A stretch of 22,390 nt of DNA from DASXBJ01 sp036491755 (GTDB taxonomy: Bacteria > Chloroflexota > Dormibacteria > Dormibacterales > Dormibacteraceae): assembly GCA_036491755.1 (NCBI GenBank), contig DASXBJ010000029.1, positions 1 to 22,390 on the forward strand, given 5' to 3'. Of this stretch, positions 14,845-21,606 are shown one piece after another (position 1 is the first letter of the stretch; the number at the start of each line of letters is the position of its first letter). Under the pieces are notes generated by a model. It worked only from the letters and a program-made list of their open reading frames with translations, was not told where the DNA came from and made no database searches. Position numbers and translations under genes: made by a program.

Positions 14845-15429
14845 CTAACCGGACCTTGGGCCGGGCAGTCCCAGCAGCTCCGGCATGGTGATCGCGCCCT
14901 CTCTCAGAACGTGCGGTTCGGGGCCGGTCAGGTCGAGGACCGTCGACGCCGTGCCCCCCGGTGCAGTCCCGCCATCCAGCACCGCCATCACACCATCGAG
15001 CGCGCCGGCTTCAACCGCGGTCATCGCGGGATCGGCGCCGTGCAGGTTGGCGCTCGTGGTCATCAGCGGACCTGCCGACCGCAGCAGGTCGAGTGCCACC
15101 TTGTGCTTGGGGATGCGCACTCCCAGGGTGCCGCCGCCGATCGCGTGCAGCACGAGGGTCAGGGGTCCCGGCCACCACCGCCGCATGATCGCCTGCGCCC
15201 GCGAGTCGACATGGACCCAGCCCTCGAGCTGCGATTCGGCGGCCACCATGAGGATGAGAGGCAGCCCGATCGGCCTCCCTTTGATGTGATAGATACGCTG
15301 GCGCGCCAGCTCGTCGTCGGCGGCGGCGCCGAGCCCGTACACCGTGTCCGTCGGAAACGCGAGCACTCCCCCGCCGCGGATCATGTTGGCCGCGCGGGTC
15401 AGGCCTGCCCGCGTGGGCTTCAGGACCAA
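14845..15429 (-). CDS. tsaC: L-threonylcarbamoyladenylate synthase (TsaC/YrdC domain)
   Basis: The enzyme makes threonylcarbamoyl-AMP from threonine, bicarbonate and ATP, the first step of t6A37 modification in ANN-decoding tRNAs. From TTG 15429 the protein has 194 residues, with GGVLAFPTDTVYGLGAAA (20-37), IKGRPIGLPL (49-58), WWPGPLTLVL (85-94), TTSAN (124-128) and GTASTVLDL (149-157), all YrdC-fold motifs. It lacks the Sua5 C-terminal domain, so TsaC is the better name. The frame is open to 16290, but residues before the TTG have no family similarity and lie inside prmC. The start overlaps the prmC stop by ten bases. The prfA-prmC-tsaC order is widely conserved and joins three translation-related functions. 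Confidence 0.93.
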   Translation of the reverse strand: MVLKPTRAGLTRAANMIRGGGVLAFPTDTVYGLGAAADDELARQRIYHIKGRPIGLPLILMVAAESQLEGWVHVDSRAQAIMRRWWPGPLTLVLHAIGGGTLGVRIPKHKVALDLLRSAGPLMTTSANLHGADPAMTAVEAGALDGVMAVLDGGTAPGGTASTVLDLTGPEPHVLREGAITMPELLGLPGPRSG

Positions 15430-16250
15430 GCTTCCAGAACTCTTTCGTGCCCACCGAGGTCCCGGTGGACGCGACGGAGCTTGAAGCCGACGTCGGCGGC
15501 GCCGGCCGCGCTTTCCAGGATCGAGAGGTCGAGCTCGGCCAGCACGCGACCGCCGGGATTCAGCTTGTCCGGCGCCTCCGCAAACAGGCGGGTGACCAGG
15601 CCCGCTCCTTCGTTGTCCGCGTAGAGGGCGGCGGCGGGCTGGGCGACCACCTCGCGAGGCAACCACCGGGTTGAGGCGAGGTACGGAAGGTTGGCCGTGA
15701 TCAGGTCGAAGGCGCCCGGCAGGGGATCCAGAAGGTCGCCGCACGACAGGTGCACGCGATCCTCCAGGTGATGGGCCGCCACATTCCGTGCAGCGACTTC
15801 GAGCGCCTCGGGACTTATGTCGGAGGCCCACATCTCCGTGTTCGGCGCGTAATGGGCGATCGCGACCGCGATGCACCCGCTCCCCGTGCCGACGTCGGCC
15901 ACCCGCATCGGGCGAGCCTCCTCGCGTGCGATGGCGACCGCCCGCTGCACGAGAACCTCGGTGTCGGGGTTCGGCACCAGGACCGCCGGCGTCACCTCGA
16001 AGTCGAGACCCATGAACTCCTTGTGCCCGACGAGGTAGGCCACCGGCTCGCCCTTGGCCCGGCGGCCGACGAGAGAGCGGCACGCCGCAAGCTCCGGTTC
16101 GGTCAGCGTACGGTCGAACTTCAGATAGAGGTCGAGGCGGCGAAGGCCGAGCGCATGGGAGAGCAGGATCTCGGAATCGAGGCGGGCGGAGTCCGATCCG
16201 TGCTTGGCGAGGTGATCGCTCGAGAGCTTGAGAACCTCGATCAGTGTCAA
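15420..16250 (-). CDS. prmC: Peptide chain release factor N5-glutamine methyltransferase
   Basis: PrmC (HemK) uses S-adenosylmethionine to methylate the glutamine of the GGQ motif in release factors, and its substrate gene prfA is immediately upstream. The 276-residue protein has the N-terminal helical release-factor-binding domain (about 1-75), then the Rossmann methyltransferase domain. The SAM loop is VADVGTGSGCIAVAIA (117-132) and the catalytic tetrapeptide is NLPY (187-190) in place of the commoner NPPY. The segment usually written PRPETE is PNPDTE (93-98). The start is TTG 16250, five bases after the prfA stop; a CTG three codons earlier is possible. There is no clear ribosome site, which suggests coupling to prfA translation. 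Confidence 0.94.
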   Translation of the reverse strand: MTLIEVLKLSSDHLAKHGSDSARLDSEILLSHALGLRRLDLYLKFDRTLTEPELAACRSLVGRRAKGEPVAYLVGHKEFMGLDFEVTPAVLVPNPDTEVLVQRAVAIAREEARPMRVADVGTGSGCIAVAIAHYAPNTEMWASDISPEALEVAARNVAAHHLEDRVHLSCGDLLDPLPGAFDLITANLPYLASTRWLPREVVAQPAAALYADNEGAGLVTRLFAEAPDKLNPGGRVLAELDLSILESAAGAADVGFKLRRVHRDLGGHERVLEAWS

Positions 16251-16255
16251 GCCGC

Positions 16256-17329
16256 TCAGGCCGCGTGTCCGCCGTCGAGCAGGGCGGCACGCTCGGCGTT
16301 GACCAAGGCCGCGACCAGCTCGTCGAGGTCGCCGCCCATCACCTGGTCGAGCTTGTGCAGGTCCAGGTTGATGCGATGGTCGGTCACCCGGTTGTTCTTG
16401 AAGTTGTAGGTGCGGATCTTCTCCGAGCGGTTGCCGTGTCCGATCATGCTCCGACGCTGCGCCCCGATCTTCTCCTGCTGCTCGGCAAGCTTGAGGTCAT
16501 AGAGCCGAGCGCGGAGGACGCGCAGAGCCTTCTCGCGGTTCTGCAGCTGCGACTTCTCGTCCTGCATGCTGACCACCAGGCCCGTCGGCTTGTGGGTCAT
16601 GCGAATCGCCGAGTACGTCGTGTTCACGCTCTGTCCCCCCGGCCCCTGGGATGTCGACGTCTTGATGTCGAGGTCCTCGGGCTTGATCTCGACGTCAACC
16701 GGGTCCGCCTCGGGCATCACCGCGACCGTCGCGGCGGACGTGTGGATCCGGCCCTGCGCCTCGGTCTTGGGCACGCGCTGCACGCGGTGCACGCCGCCTT
16801 CGAATTTCAGCTGCGAGTAGGCGCCGCTGCCGTGAACCTCGAAGACGATCTTGTCGAAGCCCCCCTTCTCGCTCGGCGAAGCATCCACGACCTCTATCTT
16901 CCAGCCCTTCTTCTCGGCCCACTTGGTATACATGCGGAATAGGTCGCCGGCGAACAGCGCCGCCTCCTCCCCGCCCTCGGCGCCCTGGATCTCGACGATG
17001 ACGTCGCGATCGTCGTTCGGGTCTTTGGGCAGGAGCAGCACCTTGAGCTTCTCATCGAGCTCCGCCGCCTGGGCGGCGGCGCGATGCTCCTCGGCGTGCA
17101 GGTACTCCTGCATCTCCGGATCTTTCTCGTGCCTCAGCAGGTCGCGGGCCGACTCGAGCTCGTGCTGCGCCTTCTTGAAGGCTTCAAAGGTTTGATAGGT
17201 CTCGCGCAGGGAGCGCTGTTCCCGCGCGAGCTTGGTCAGCTGCTCATGGTCCGAGGCCACTTCGGGTCGACCCATCTCGTTCTCGATCTCGCGGTAGCGC
17301 CGCGCGATCCCCTCGAGGCGGTCGATCAC
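16256..17329 (-). CDS. prfA: Peptide chain release factor 1
   Basis: RF1 recognises UAA and UAG and triggers peptide release on the ribosome. The 357-residue length is normal. The anticodon-like tripeptide is PKT (187-189) in HRVQRVPKTEAQGRIHTS, the PxT form of RF1 rather than the SPF of RF2. The catalytic GGQ is at 231-233 in SQGPGGQSVNTT. The N-terminal helical domain (1-100) and C-terminal coiled segment are complete. The GTG start overlaps the stop of the DUF1385 gene (GTGA) and has GGGAG seven bases upstream. prmC follows five bases after the stop. Confidence 0.97.
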   Translation of the reverse strand: MIDRLEGIARRYREIENEMGRPEVASDHEQLTKLAREQRSLRETYQTFEAFKKAQHELESARDLLRHEKDPEMQEYLHAEEHRAAAQAAELDEKLKVLLLPKDPNDDRDVIVEIQGAEGGEEAALFAGDLFRMYTKWAEKKGWKIEVVDASPSEKGGFDKIVFEVHGSGAYSQLKFEGGVHRVQRVPKTEAQGRIHTSAATVAVMPEADPVDVEIKPEDLDIKTSTSQGPGGQSVNTTYSAIRMTHKPTGLVVSMQDEKSQLQNREKALRVLRARLYDLKLAEQQEKIGAQRRSMIGHGNRSEKIRTYNFKNNRVTDHRINLDLHKLDQVMGGDLDELVAALVNAERAALLDGGHAA

Positions 17330-18300
17330 GCCGCAGCTCCCGTGCTTTCCTCCTCACCCTGGCGAGCGCTCTCGAACGCGGTGATCGCGACCTCGAGCAT
17401 GTCGTCGGACGGCTCGCGCGTCGTGAACTTCTGGGTCCCCAACACCGGCAGCAACGCGACTTTGATCACCGGGTTGTAGCGGTGGCGCGCCATGAAGCGG
17501 ATGAGCTCAAAGCCCGACCCGGCGATGAGCGGGATGGCGAGAACCCGGCTTGCCACCAGCCAGAACCAGTTGGGATGAAACAGGGCAACGATGCTGAACA
17601 CGACCACGCTGATGACGAGCACCACGAGCAGGAAGCCGGTTCCGCAGCGTGGGTGCAGCGTGCTCGCGCGGCGCACCGACGGCACATCAAGCTGCCAGCC
17701 CGACTCGAACGCGTTGATCGTTTTGTGCTCGGCGCCGTGGTACTGAAACACGCGGCGCACGTCTGGCAGCATGGCGATCGCCGCCAGGTAGCCGAGCACC
17801 AGCACGACTCGAACCACGCCTTCGATCAAGACGAACAGAAACCCACCACTGCGATGGACCGCAACGCTGGCCAGAAGCAGCGGCAGGCCGATGAAGACGG
17901 CCAGCGCGAACACCCCGGCGACCGCGACCGAGGTCGTGATCTCCTTTTTGCCGATCTCTATTTCGTTGCCGCCCGCGTTCTGGTTGGCGGACCAGATGAG
18001 CGACTTCATGCCGAGGTGCATCTGCTCGGCGATGAGGGCCAGACCTCGCACGAACGGCAGCTTCCAGATGGGATTGACGTAGATCGACGCCTTCAGCTCG
18101 CCGCGATCGACGACGATCTCCTTGGTATTCGGCAAGCGGACGGCCACCGCGTAGTGGTGCTTGCCGCGCATCATCACGCCTTCGATCACAGCCTGTCCGC
18201 CATAGAAAAACGGCTGCTCCGCCTTTTGGCCAGCGGCGCGCGTCGCCGCTTGAGGGCTCCCTGTCACCGACTCCGCTCCGGACGGGTCCGGTAGCGGCAT
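17326..18300 (-). CDS. DUF1385 family membrane protein (YqhQ-like)
   Basis: The 324-residue protein carries the DUF1385 signatures: YGGQAVIEGVMMRG (33-46), QYHGAEHKTINAFE (186-199) and STLHPRCGTGFLL (213-225). About four membrane helices are visible (122-147, 152-178, 220-241 and 244-266), with a cytosolic-looking N-terminal domain and a conserved C-terminal PVLGTQKFTTREP segment. The family occurs in Firmicutes, Chloroflexota, Thermus relatives and photosynthetic lineages. I know of no firmly established biochemical role, and the conserved His, Glu and Cys residues could bind a metal. It is placed between rpmE and prfA, a position seen in several phyla. The ATG directly follows the rpmE stop with no gap. 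A GTG at codon 12 with GGAG upstream is an alternative start. Confidence 0.9.
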   Translation of the reverse strand: MPLPDPSGAESVTGSPQAATRAAGQKAEQPFFYGGQAVIEGVMMRGKHHYAVAVRLPNTKEIVVDRGELKASIYVNPIWKLPFVRGLALIAEQMHLGMKSLIWSANQNAGGNEIEIGKKEITTSVAVAGVFALAVFIGLPLLLASVAVHRSGGFLFVLIEGVVRVVLVLGYLAAIAMLPDVRRVFQYHGAEHKTINAFESGWQLDVPSVRRASTLHPRCGTGFLLVVLVISVVVFSIVALFHPNWFWLVASRVLAIPLIAGSGFELIRFMARHRYNPVIKVALLPVLGTQKFTTREPSDDMLEVAITAFESARQGEEESTGAAA

Positions 18301-18510
18301 CTAGACTCTGGTCTTCGCTGCCCGCTTGCGGAAGCGCTCGACCTGGCCGCCCGTGTCCACGATCCTCTGCGTGCCCGTGAAGAACGGGTGGCAGACGGAG
18401 CAGATCTCGGTCTTGAGCTCTTTTCGCGTCGAGCCGGTCGTGAACGTGTTCCCGCATGCGCAGGTGACGACCGCGTCCTCGTAGTAGGTGGGGTGGATCT
18501 GTGCTTTCAA
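18301..18510 (-). CDS. rpmE: Large ribosomal subunit protein bL31, zinc-binding form
   Basis: The 69-residue protein begins MKAQIHPTYYEDAVVTCACG and ends in a basic tail, as expected for L31. Four cysteines (C17, C19, C37, C40 in CAC and CSVC) form the zinc site, so this is the C+ form normally used in zinc-replete cells. The start is TTG at 18510, chosen because it gives the canonical N-terminus and has CTGGAG eight bases upstream. TTG is uncommon for a ribosomal protein. It lies 24 bp after the M50 protease gene and directly abuts the DUF1385 gene. Confidence 0.96.
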   Translation of the reverse strand: MKAQIHPTYYEDAVVTCACGNTFTTGSTRKELKTEICSVCHPFFTGTQRIVDTGGQVERFRKRAAKTRV

Positions 18511-18531
18511 GTTTTCGTCTCCAGACGGGTT

Positions 18532-18558
18532 AGTTTACCGGGCGAACGTGGCGAGCAA
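18532..18558 (-). promoter_or_regulatory. Possible rpmE promoter
   Basis: On the minus strand TTGCTC (18558-18553) and TAAACT (18537-18532) are separated by 15 bases, and TAAACT overlaps the protease stop codon. The spacing is shorter than the ideal 17, so support is weak. It would allow rpmE and the translation genes after it to be expressed apart from the protease. Confidence 0.2.
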
Positions 18559-19422
18559 GCTGTTGGCCTGCAGGCTGGCAACGCCGAGGTACAACACCAG
18601 CGCCAGCCAGGCGATTCCCATCGTCACCCTGCCGCTCATTGGAACCGACGTGTAGTACGGGTTCTTCGCGTTGCGGAACCGCGCCAGCAGGCTCGGGATG
18701 CCAAGCAGGGCGAAGATGATGAGGAAGGGGCTGATGAAGAAGTGGAGGAGGATGGCGCCCAATCCCACCACGGCCAACGCGCCGACCTGGAACCAAGGTG
18801 AAACCGGGCCCAGGATCCACGCCCCGTCCAGCTGCCAGATCGGGACCAGGTTGAACAGGTTGATGTAGAAGCCGATCCACGCCGCGAGCAGGAAGATCTC
18901 ATTGTGGGTCGATCCGAAGATCGCCAGGGCGGCGGTCGCGCCGATCGTGCCCGCGATCGGGCCCGCGATGCCTATCTGCGCCTGCTTCAGAGCGTCGGTA
19001 GGGTGAGAGCGCTGGAAGATCGCGGCGCCCATGAACGGGATGAAGATCGGCGCGGTGGCGTGCATGCCCTGTCGCCTGATCTCGACGACATGCCCCATCT
19101 CGTGGATGAGGATCATCACGACCAGCACCAGGGCGAACCACGGCCCGTAGAAGAGCGCGTAGCCGCCAAAGCTCACGACCAACGACAAAAGCGTCGTGGC
19201 GGCCGGGATCTTGAAGAACAGCAAGAGCGCGTATTTCCCGTACGCCCAGGCGCCGGCCAGGAGGGCGAGCAGACCGCCCATCACACCCCTGTTGCCGCGG
19301 TTTGCCGGCGCGGGCGAGTAGTGGTATTGCGACTGCGGCGGGATGTCCGCGGTCACCGGGTAAGCGGGAGGTGGCGGAAGCTGGTCGCCGGGCGGCTGTA
19401 GAAAGGGGTCCCTGTCGCTCAT
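18535..19422 (-). CDS. M50-family membrane metalloprotease (site-2 protease type)
   Basis: Started at ATG 19422 the protein has 295 residues. The N-terminus (1-45) is polar and rich in Pro, Gln and Tyr. Hydrophobic segments follow at about 48-70, 74-98, 99-120, 138-160, 164-182, 200-228 and 260-280. The zinc site is HEMGH (107-111), and the third ligand is expected in NLVPIWQLDG (181-190, D189), both standard for Peptidase_M50. Members cleave membrane-embedded or membrane-anchored substrates, for example anti-sigma factors; the short form without PDZ or CBS domains is a distinct subgroup, and its substrate cannot be told. The frame is open 35 codons further upstream without homology, overlapping the lipoprotein gene. 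The ATG has only a weak AGGT before it. Confidence 0.88.
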   Translation of the reverse strand: MSDRDPFLQPPGDQLPPPPAYPVTADIPPQSQYHYSPAPANRGNRGVMGGLLALLAGAWAYGKYALLLFFKIPAATTLLSLVVSFGGYALFYGPWFALVLVVMILIHEMGHVVEIRRQGMHATAPIFIPFMGAAIFQRSHPTDALKQAQIGIAGPIAGTIGATAALAIFGSTHNEIFLLAAWIGFYINLFNLVPIWQLDGAWILGPVSPWFQVGALAVVGLGAILLHFFISPFLIIFALLGIPSLLARFRNAKNPYYTSVPMSGRVTMGIAWLALVLYLGVASLQANSLLATFAR

Positions 19423-19457
19423 GTCGTACCTGTATTGATACCCCTCACCCGAGACCC

Positions 19458-20732
19458 CTAATCCCGATAGCTGAACTGCGCGAACACGGGGCCGGCGCTC
19501 CCGTGAACTGAGATCGTCGCCGTGCAAACCGCGACCAGGCAGGGGTCCGGCTGCACCTCCACGACGTTGGCCGTGGTCGGCGTCCCGTCGTAGCCCGCGT
19601 TGGAGGCGGCATCGACGCTCACCGCCTCGGTGTCACCCGGCGCCCTCAGGATCCCTAGGCAGACCGACTGGCCGGCAACCAGCTGGACCGTGCCGGTCGG
19701 AGCCTCCAGGGCGAAGTGCCTGACCACGAGGTCGAGCCGGCCGTTGTCGCTCTCCGCCACGATCAGGTTGCCGGCCCCGTCGAAATCCAGCCCCTGCGGG
19801 TTCTTCAGGCCGCTCGCGACCGTTTCACCCGAGGTGAGGTCGATCAGCCGGCCCGCCGCCGGCAGGATCGCGAAAACGTGATTGTTGCCCGGCACGTCCT
19901 GGACGGCGTCGTCGACGCCCGGGAGGCCGCCGAACAGGCGCTGCGGGCCTCCGCTCGAGCCGACCGAGTACACCGCGCCGGCGTTCTCGTCGGCGACGAG
20001 GTATGCGCCGCCGGAGCCCAATGACACGCCCGCGGGCCGGCGGAAGCCGCCAACCCTGCGCAGGATCGAGCCGGATGTGTCGACCACCAGCAGCGTGGAG
20101 TGCGGGCTGTCCGGGACGATCAGCCGGACGCCGTCCGAGGCGATCCCGTCCAGGTTCTCGCCGCTGGCCACCGGCGTGAGCTGCAGCACGGTCCTCACCC
20201 CTGTATCTGTGAGAGCGACGACGCGGGCGTTGAACTGGTCGGCGATGTAGGTCACGCCGGCGATCTGCGCGATGCCCTCCGCCTCCGGGACCACCTGGGG
20301 CAGGCGCGCCAGCGTGCCGTCCGGCGAGATCCTCGAGATGTGGCCGTCGCCGTGCTCGCCGACGAGCACGCTGCCGTCGCTTACCTGCAGAACGTCATCC
20401 GGGCCGTTGAGTCCGGCACCCAGCATCAGCACCGGATCGGCCGAGCTGACGCCCGATGCCACCGGCCGGGCCGCGGGCTGCACACATGGAGGCGGGCTGG
20501 CCGGCGGAGACGGCCGCGGGCTCGGTGCAGCAGCCTGGACCCGGCCCGCGCTCGATGTCGAAGGTGCGCCGCCGGAACCGGTGCAGGACGCCAGCACGCT
20601 CGCGGCGGCCACGGCCGCGAGCAGGGTTTTAGCTCGGATCCCCGATGACGTGGTGGCGCGTGACCATGCGGCGGACGGTTGCGTGCCGGCTCGACATGAG
20701 AAGCGACGACGTCTCGGCCCAGCCGCTGCCAA
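19458..20732 (-). CDS. Putative lipoprotein with NHL/SMP-30-like beta-propeller
   Basis: A hydrophobic segment ends in the lipobox LASC, with Cys at residue 50 if counted from TTG 20732. Then comes a Pro/Ser/Ala-rich linker (about 51-95) and roughly six repeats of the type PDDVLQVSDGSVLVGE, QGLDFDGAGNLIVAE or AGVSLGSGGAYLVADE, as in NHL and SMP-30/gluconolactonase-like propellers. It should be an exported, lipid-anchored scaffold or binding protein; I see no catalytic motif. The start is doubtful. The TTG at 20732 is the only canonical codon before the signal segment but overlaps the upstream gene by 104 bp. The signal itself begins near ATC CGA GCT AAA at 20639, where ATC would be a very rare start; GTG at 20606 would shorten the signal. 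The stop is 35 bp before the protease ATG. Confidence 0.72.
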   Translation of the reverse strand: MAAAGPRRRRFSCRAGTQPSAAWSRATTSSGIRAKTLLAAVAAASVLASCTGSGGAPSTSSAGRVQAAAPSPRPSPPASPPPCVQPAARPVASGVSSADPVLMLGAGLNGPDDVLQVSDGSVLVGEHGDGHISRISPDGTLARLPQVVPEAEGIAQIAGVTYIADQFNARVVALTDTGVRTVLQLTPVASGENLDGIASDGVRLIVPDSPHSTLLVVDTSGSILRRVGGFRRPAGVSLGSGGAYLVADENAGAVYSVGSSGGPQRLFGGLPGVDDAVQDVPGNNHVFAILPAAGRLIDLTSGETVASGLKNPQGLDFDGAGNLIVAESDNGRLDLVVRHFALEAPTGTVQLVAGQSVCLGILRAPGDTEAVSVDAASNAGYDGTPTTANVVEVQPDPCLVAVCTATISVHGSAGPVFAQFSYRD

Positions 20733-21597
20733 AGACGACCCCCGGCAGCAGCGGCCCGCCCGTCACGCCGGTGATGGCAACCGAGATCTCGGCCGCCGGA
20801 GCGAGCTCGGCAATCCCGTACACATGGGAGGCCAGATCTCCGATGACGTTGCGTTCCTCGTCGTTGCGTGGGAGCAGCCGGGCCACCAGCTCGCCGCCGA
20901 GGCACCGTACGGCGCAGGCGGCGACCAGGGTCGCTTGCAGGTCGCCGATCCCGATCGCGGCATCGATCCCGGTGTCGGGCAGAGCGGCCATCACGGCGCT
21001 CGCGAAATCGCCCTCCTCGAGCATTCGGATCCTGGCTCCTGAGGCAGCCACCTCGACAATGACCTCCTGGTGGCGCGGTCGCTCGAGGATTGCTACGGTG
21101 AGGTCCTGCGCGCGGGAGTCGCGGGCAAAGGCGATGCGGCGCAGGTTGTCGGCCAGCGTGTCGTCGAGGTCGATCGCCCCCCGCGAGGCAGGGCCTGCGA
21201 CGAACTTTTCCATCTGCGAGACGGCCGGCAGCTGCGGAAACCCGCCCGGCTCGACGGCGACCAGCACGGAGACGGCATTGATATGGCCGCGCGCCACCTG
21301 GCTCGCTCCCTCCACCGGAAACAGTCCCAGGTCGACGTGCCGCGGCCCGCCCTTGATGACCATGCCCTGCGGAAGGAGCGTTTGATGGGGCAGGCTCAGC
21401 ACGATGGTGCCCGTCAGGTCGGAGGCTTCCAGCGCCAGGCGCATCGCGTCCGACGCCGCTTCGGCAACGCGGTCCGGGTCGCCCTTGCCCAGCAGCCGAG
21501 CGCTGGCGAGCGCGGCCGCCTCAGTCGCATGAACGAGCTCGAGTGAGAGCTCGCCACGCGCCTCGAAGGAAGGAATCCCGCTTCTTTGCTGCCCCAT
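20629..21597 (-). CDS. Degenerate GlpX-like protein (class II fructose-1,6-bisphosphatase family), probably inactive
   Basis: The 322 residues align along their length with GlpX: the HATEAAALASARLLGKGD start (23-40), AASDAMRLAL (47-56), INAVSVLVAVEPGG (106-119), MEKFVAG (129-135), DLTVAILERPRH (165-176), EEGDFASAVMAALPD (194-208) and ACAVRCLGGELVARLL. The catalytic and metal-binding motifs are broken. The GEGExDEAP segment reads LSLPHQTLLP (67-76). DP(I/L)EGT reads FPVEGAS (93-99), losing Asp and Thr but keeping E96. GGAPEGV reads GDLQATL (218-224), losing the Glu that corresponds to E. coli Glu213. Classical bisphosphatase activity is therefore unlikely, though the reading frame is intact and the gene is in the glpX position known from Bacillus. 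It may be a regulatory or sugar-phosphate-binding relic. The ATG is nine bases after the pyrG stop, without a clear ribosome site. Confidence 0.85.
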   Translation of the reverse strand: MGQQRSGIPSFEARGELSLELVHATEAAALASARLLGKGDPDRVAEAASDAMRLALEASDLTGTIVLSLPHQTLLPQGMVIKGGPRHVDLGLFPVEGASQVARGHINAVSVLVAVEPGGFPQLPAVSQMEKFVAGPASRGAIDLDDTLADNLRRIAFARDSRAQDLTVAILERPRHQEVIVEVAASGARIRMLEEGDFASAVMAALPDTGIDAAIGIGDLQATLVAACAVRCLGGELVARLLPRNDEERNVIGDLASHVYGIAELAPAAEISVAITGVTGGPLLPGVVFGSGWAETSSLLMSSRHATVRRMVTRHHVIGDPS

Positions 21598-21606
21598 GTT
21601 CGAGTG

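Noticed and set aside
13572..14891. 439-codon open frame on the plus strand opposite glyA
   Set aside because: Antisense shadow of glyA with low-complexity Arg/His/Asp-rich translation.
15430..16290. Long N-terminal extension of the tsaC frame
   Set aside because: The extra 287 codons overlap prmC in another frame and have no similarity to YrdC or Sua5 domains.
18511..18534. Zur-type operator before rpmE
   Set aside because: The gap is only 24 bp and no palindromic AT-rich Zur-like box is present; L31 here is the zinc-containing form.
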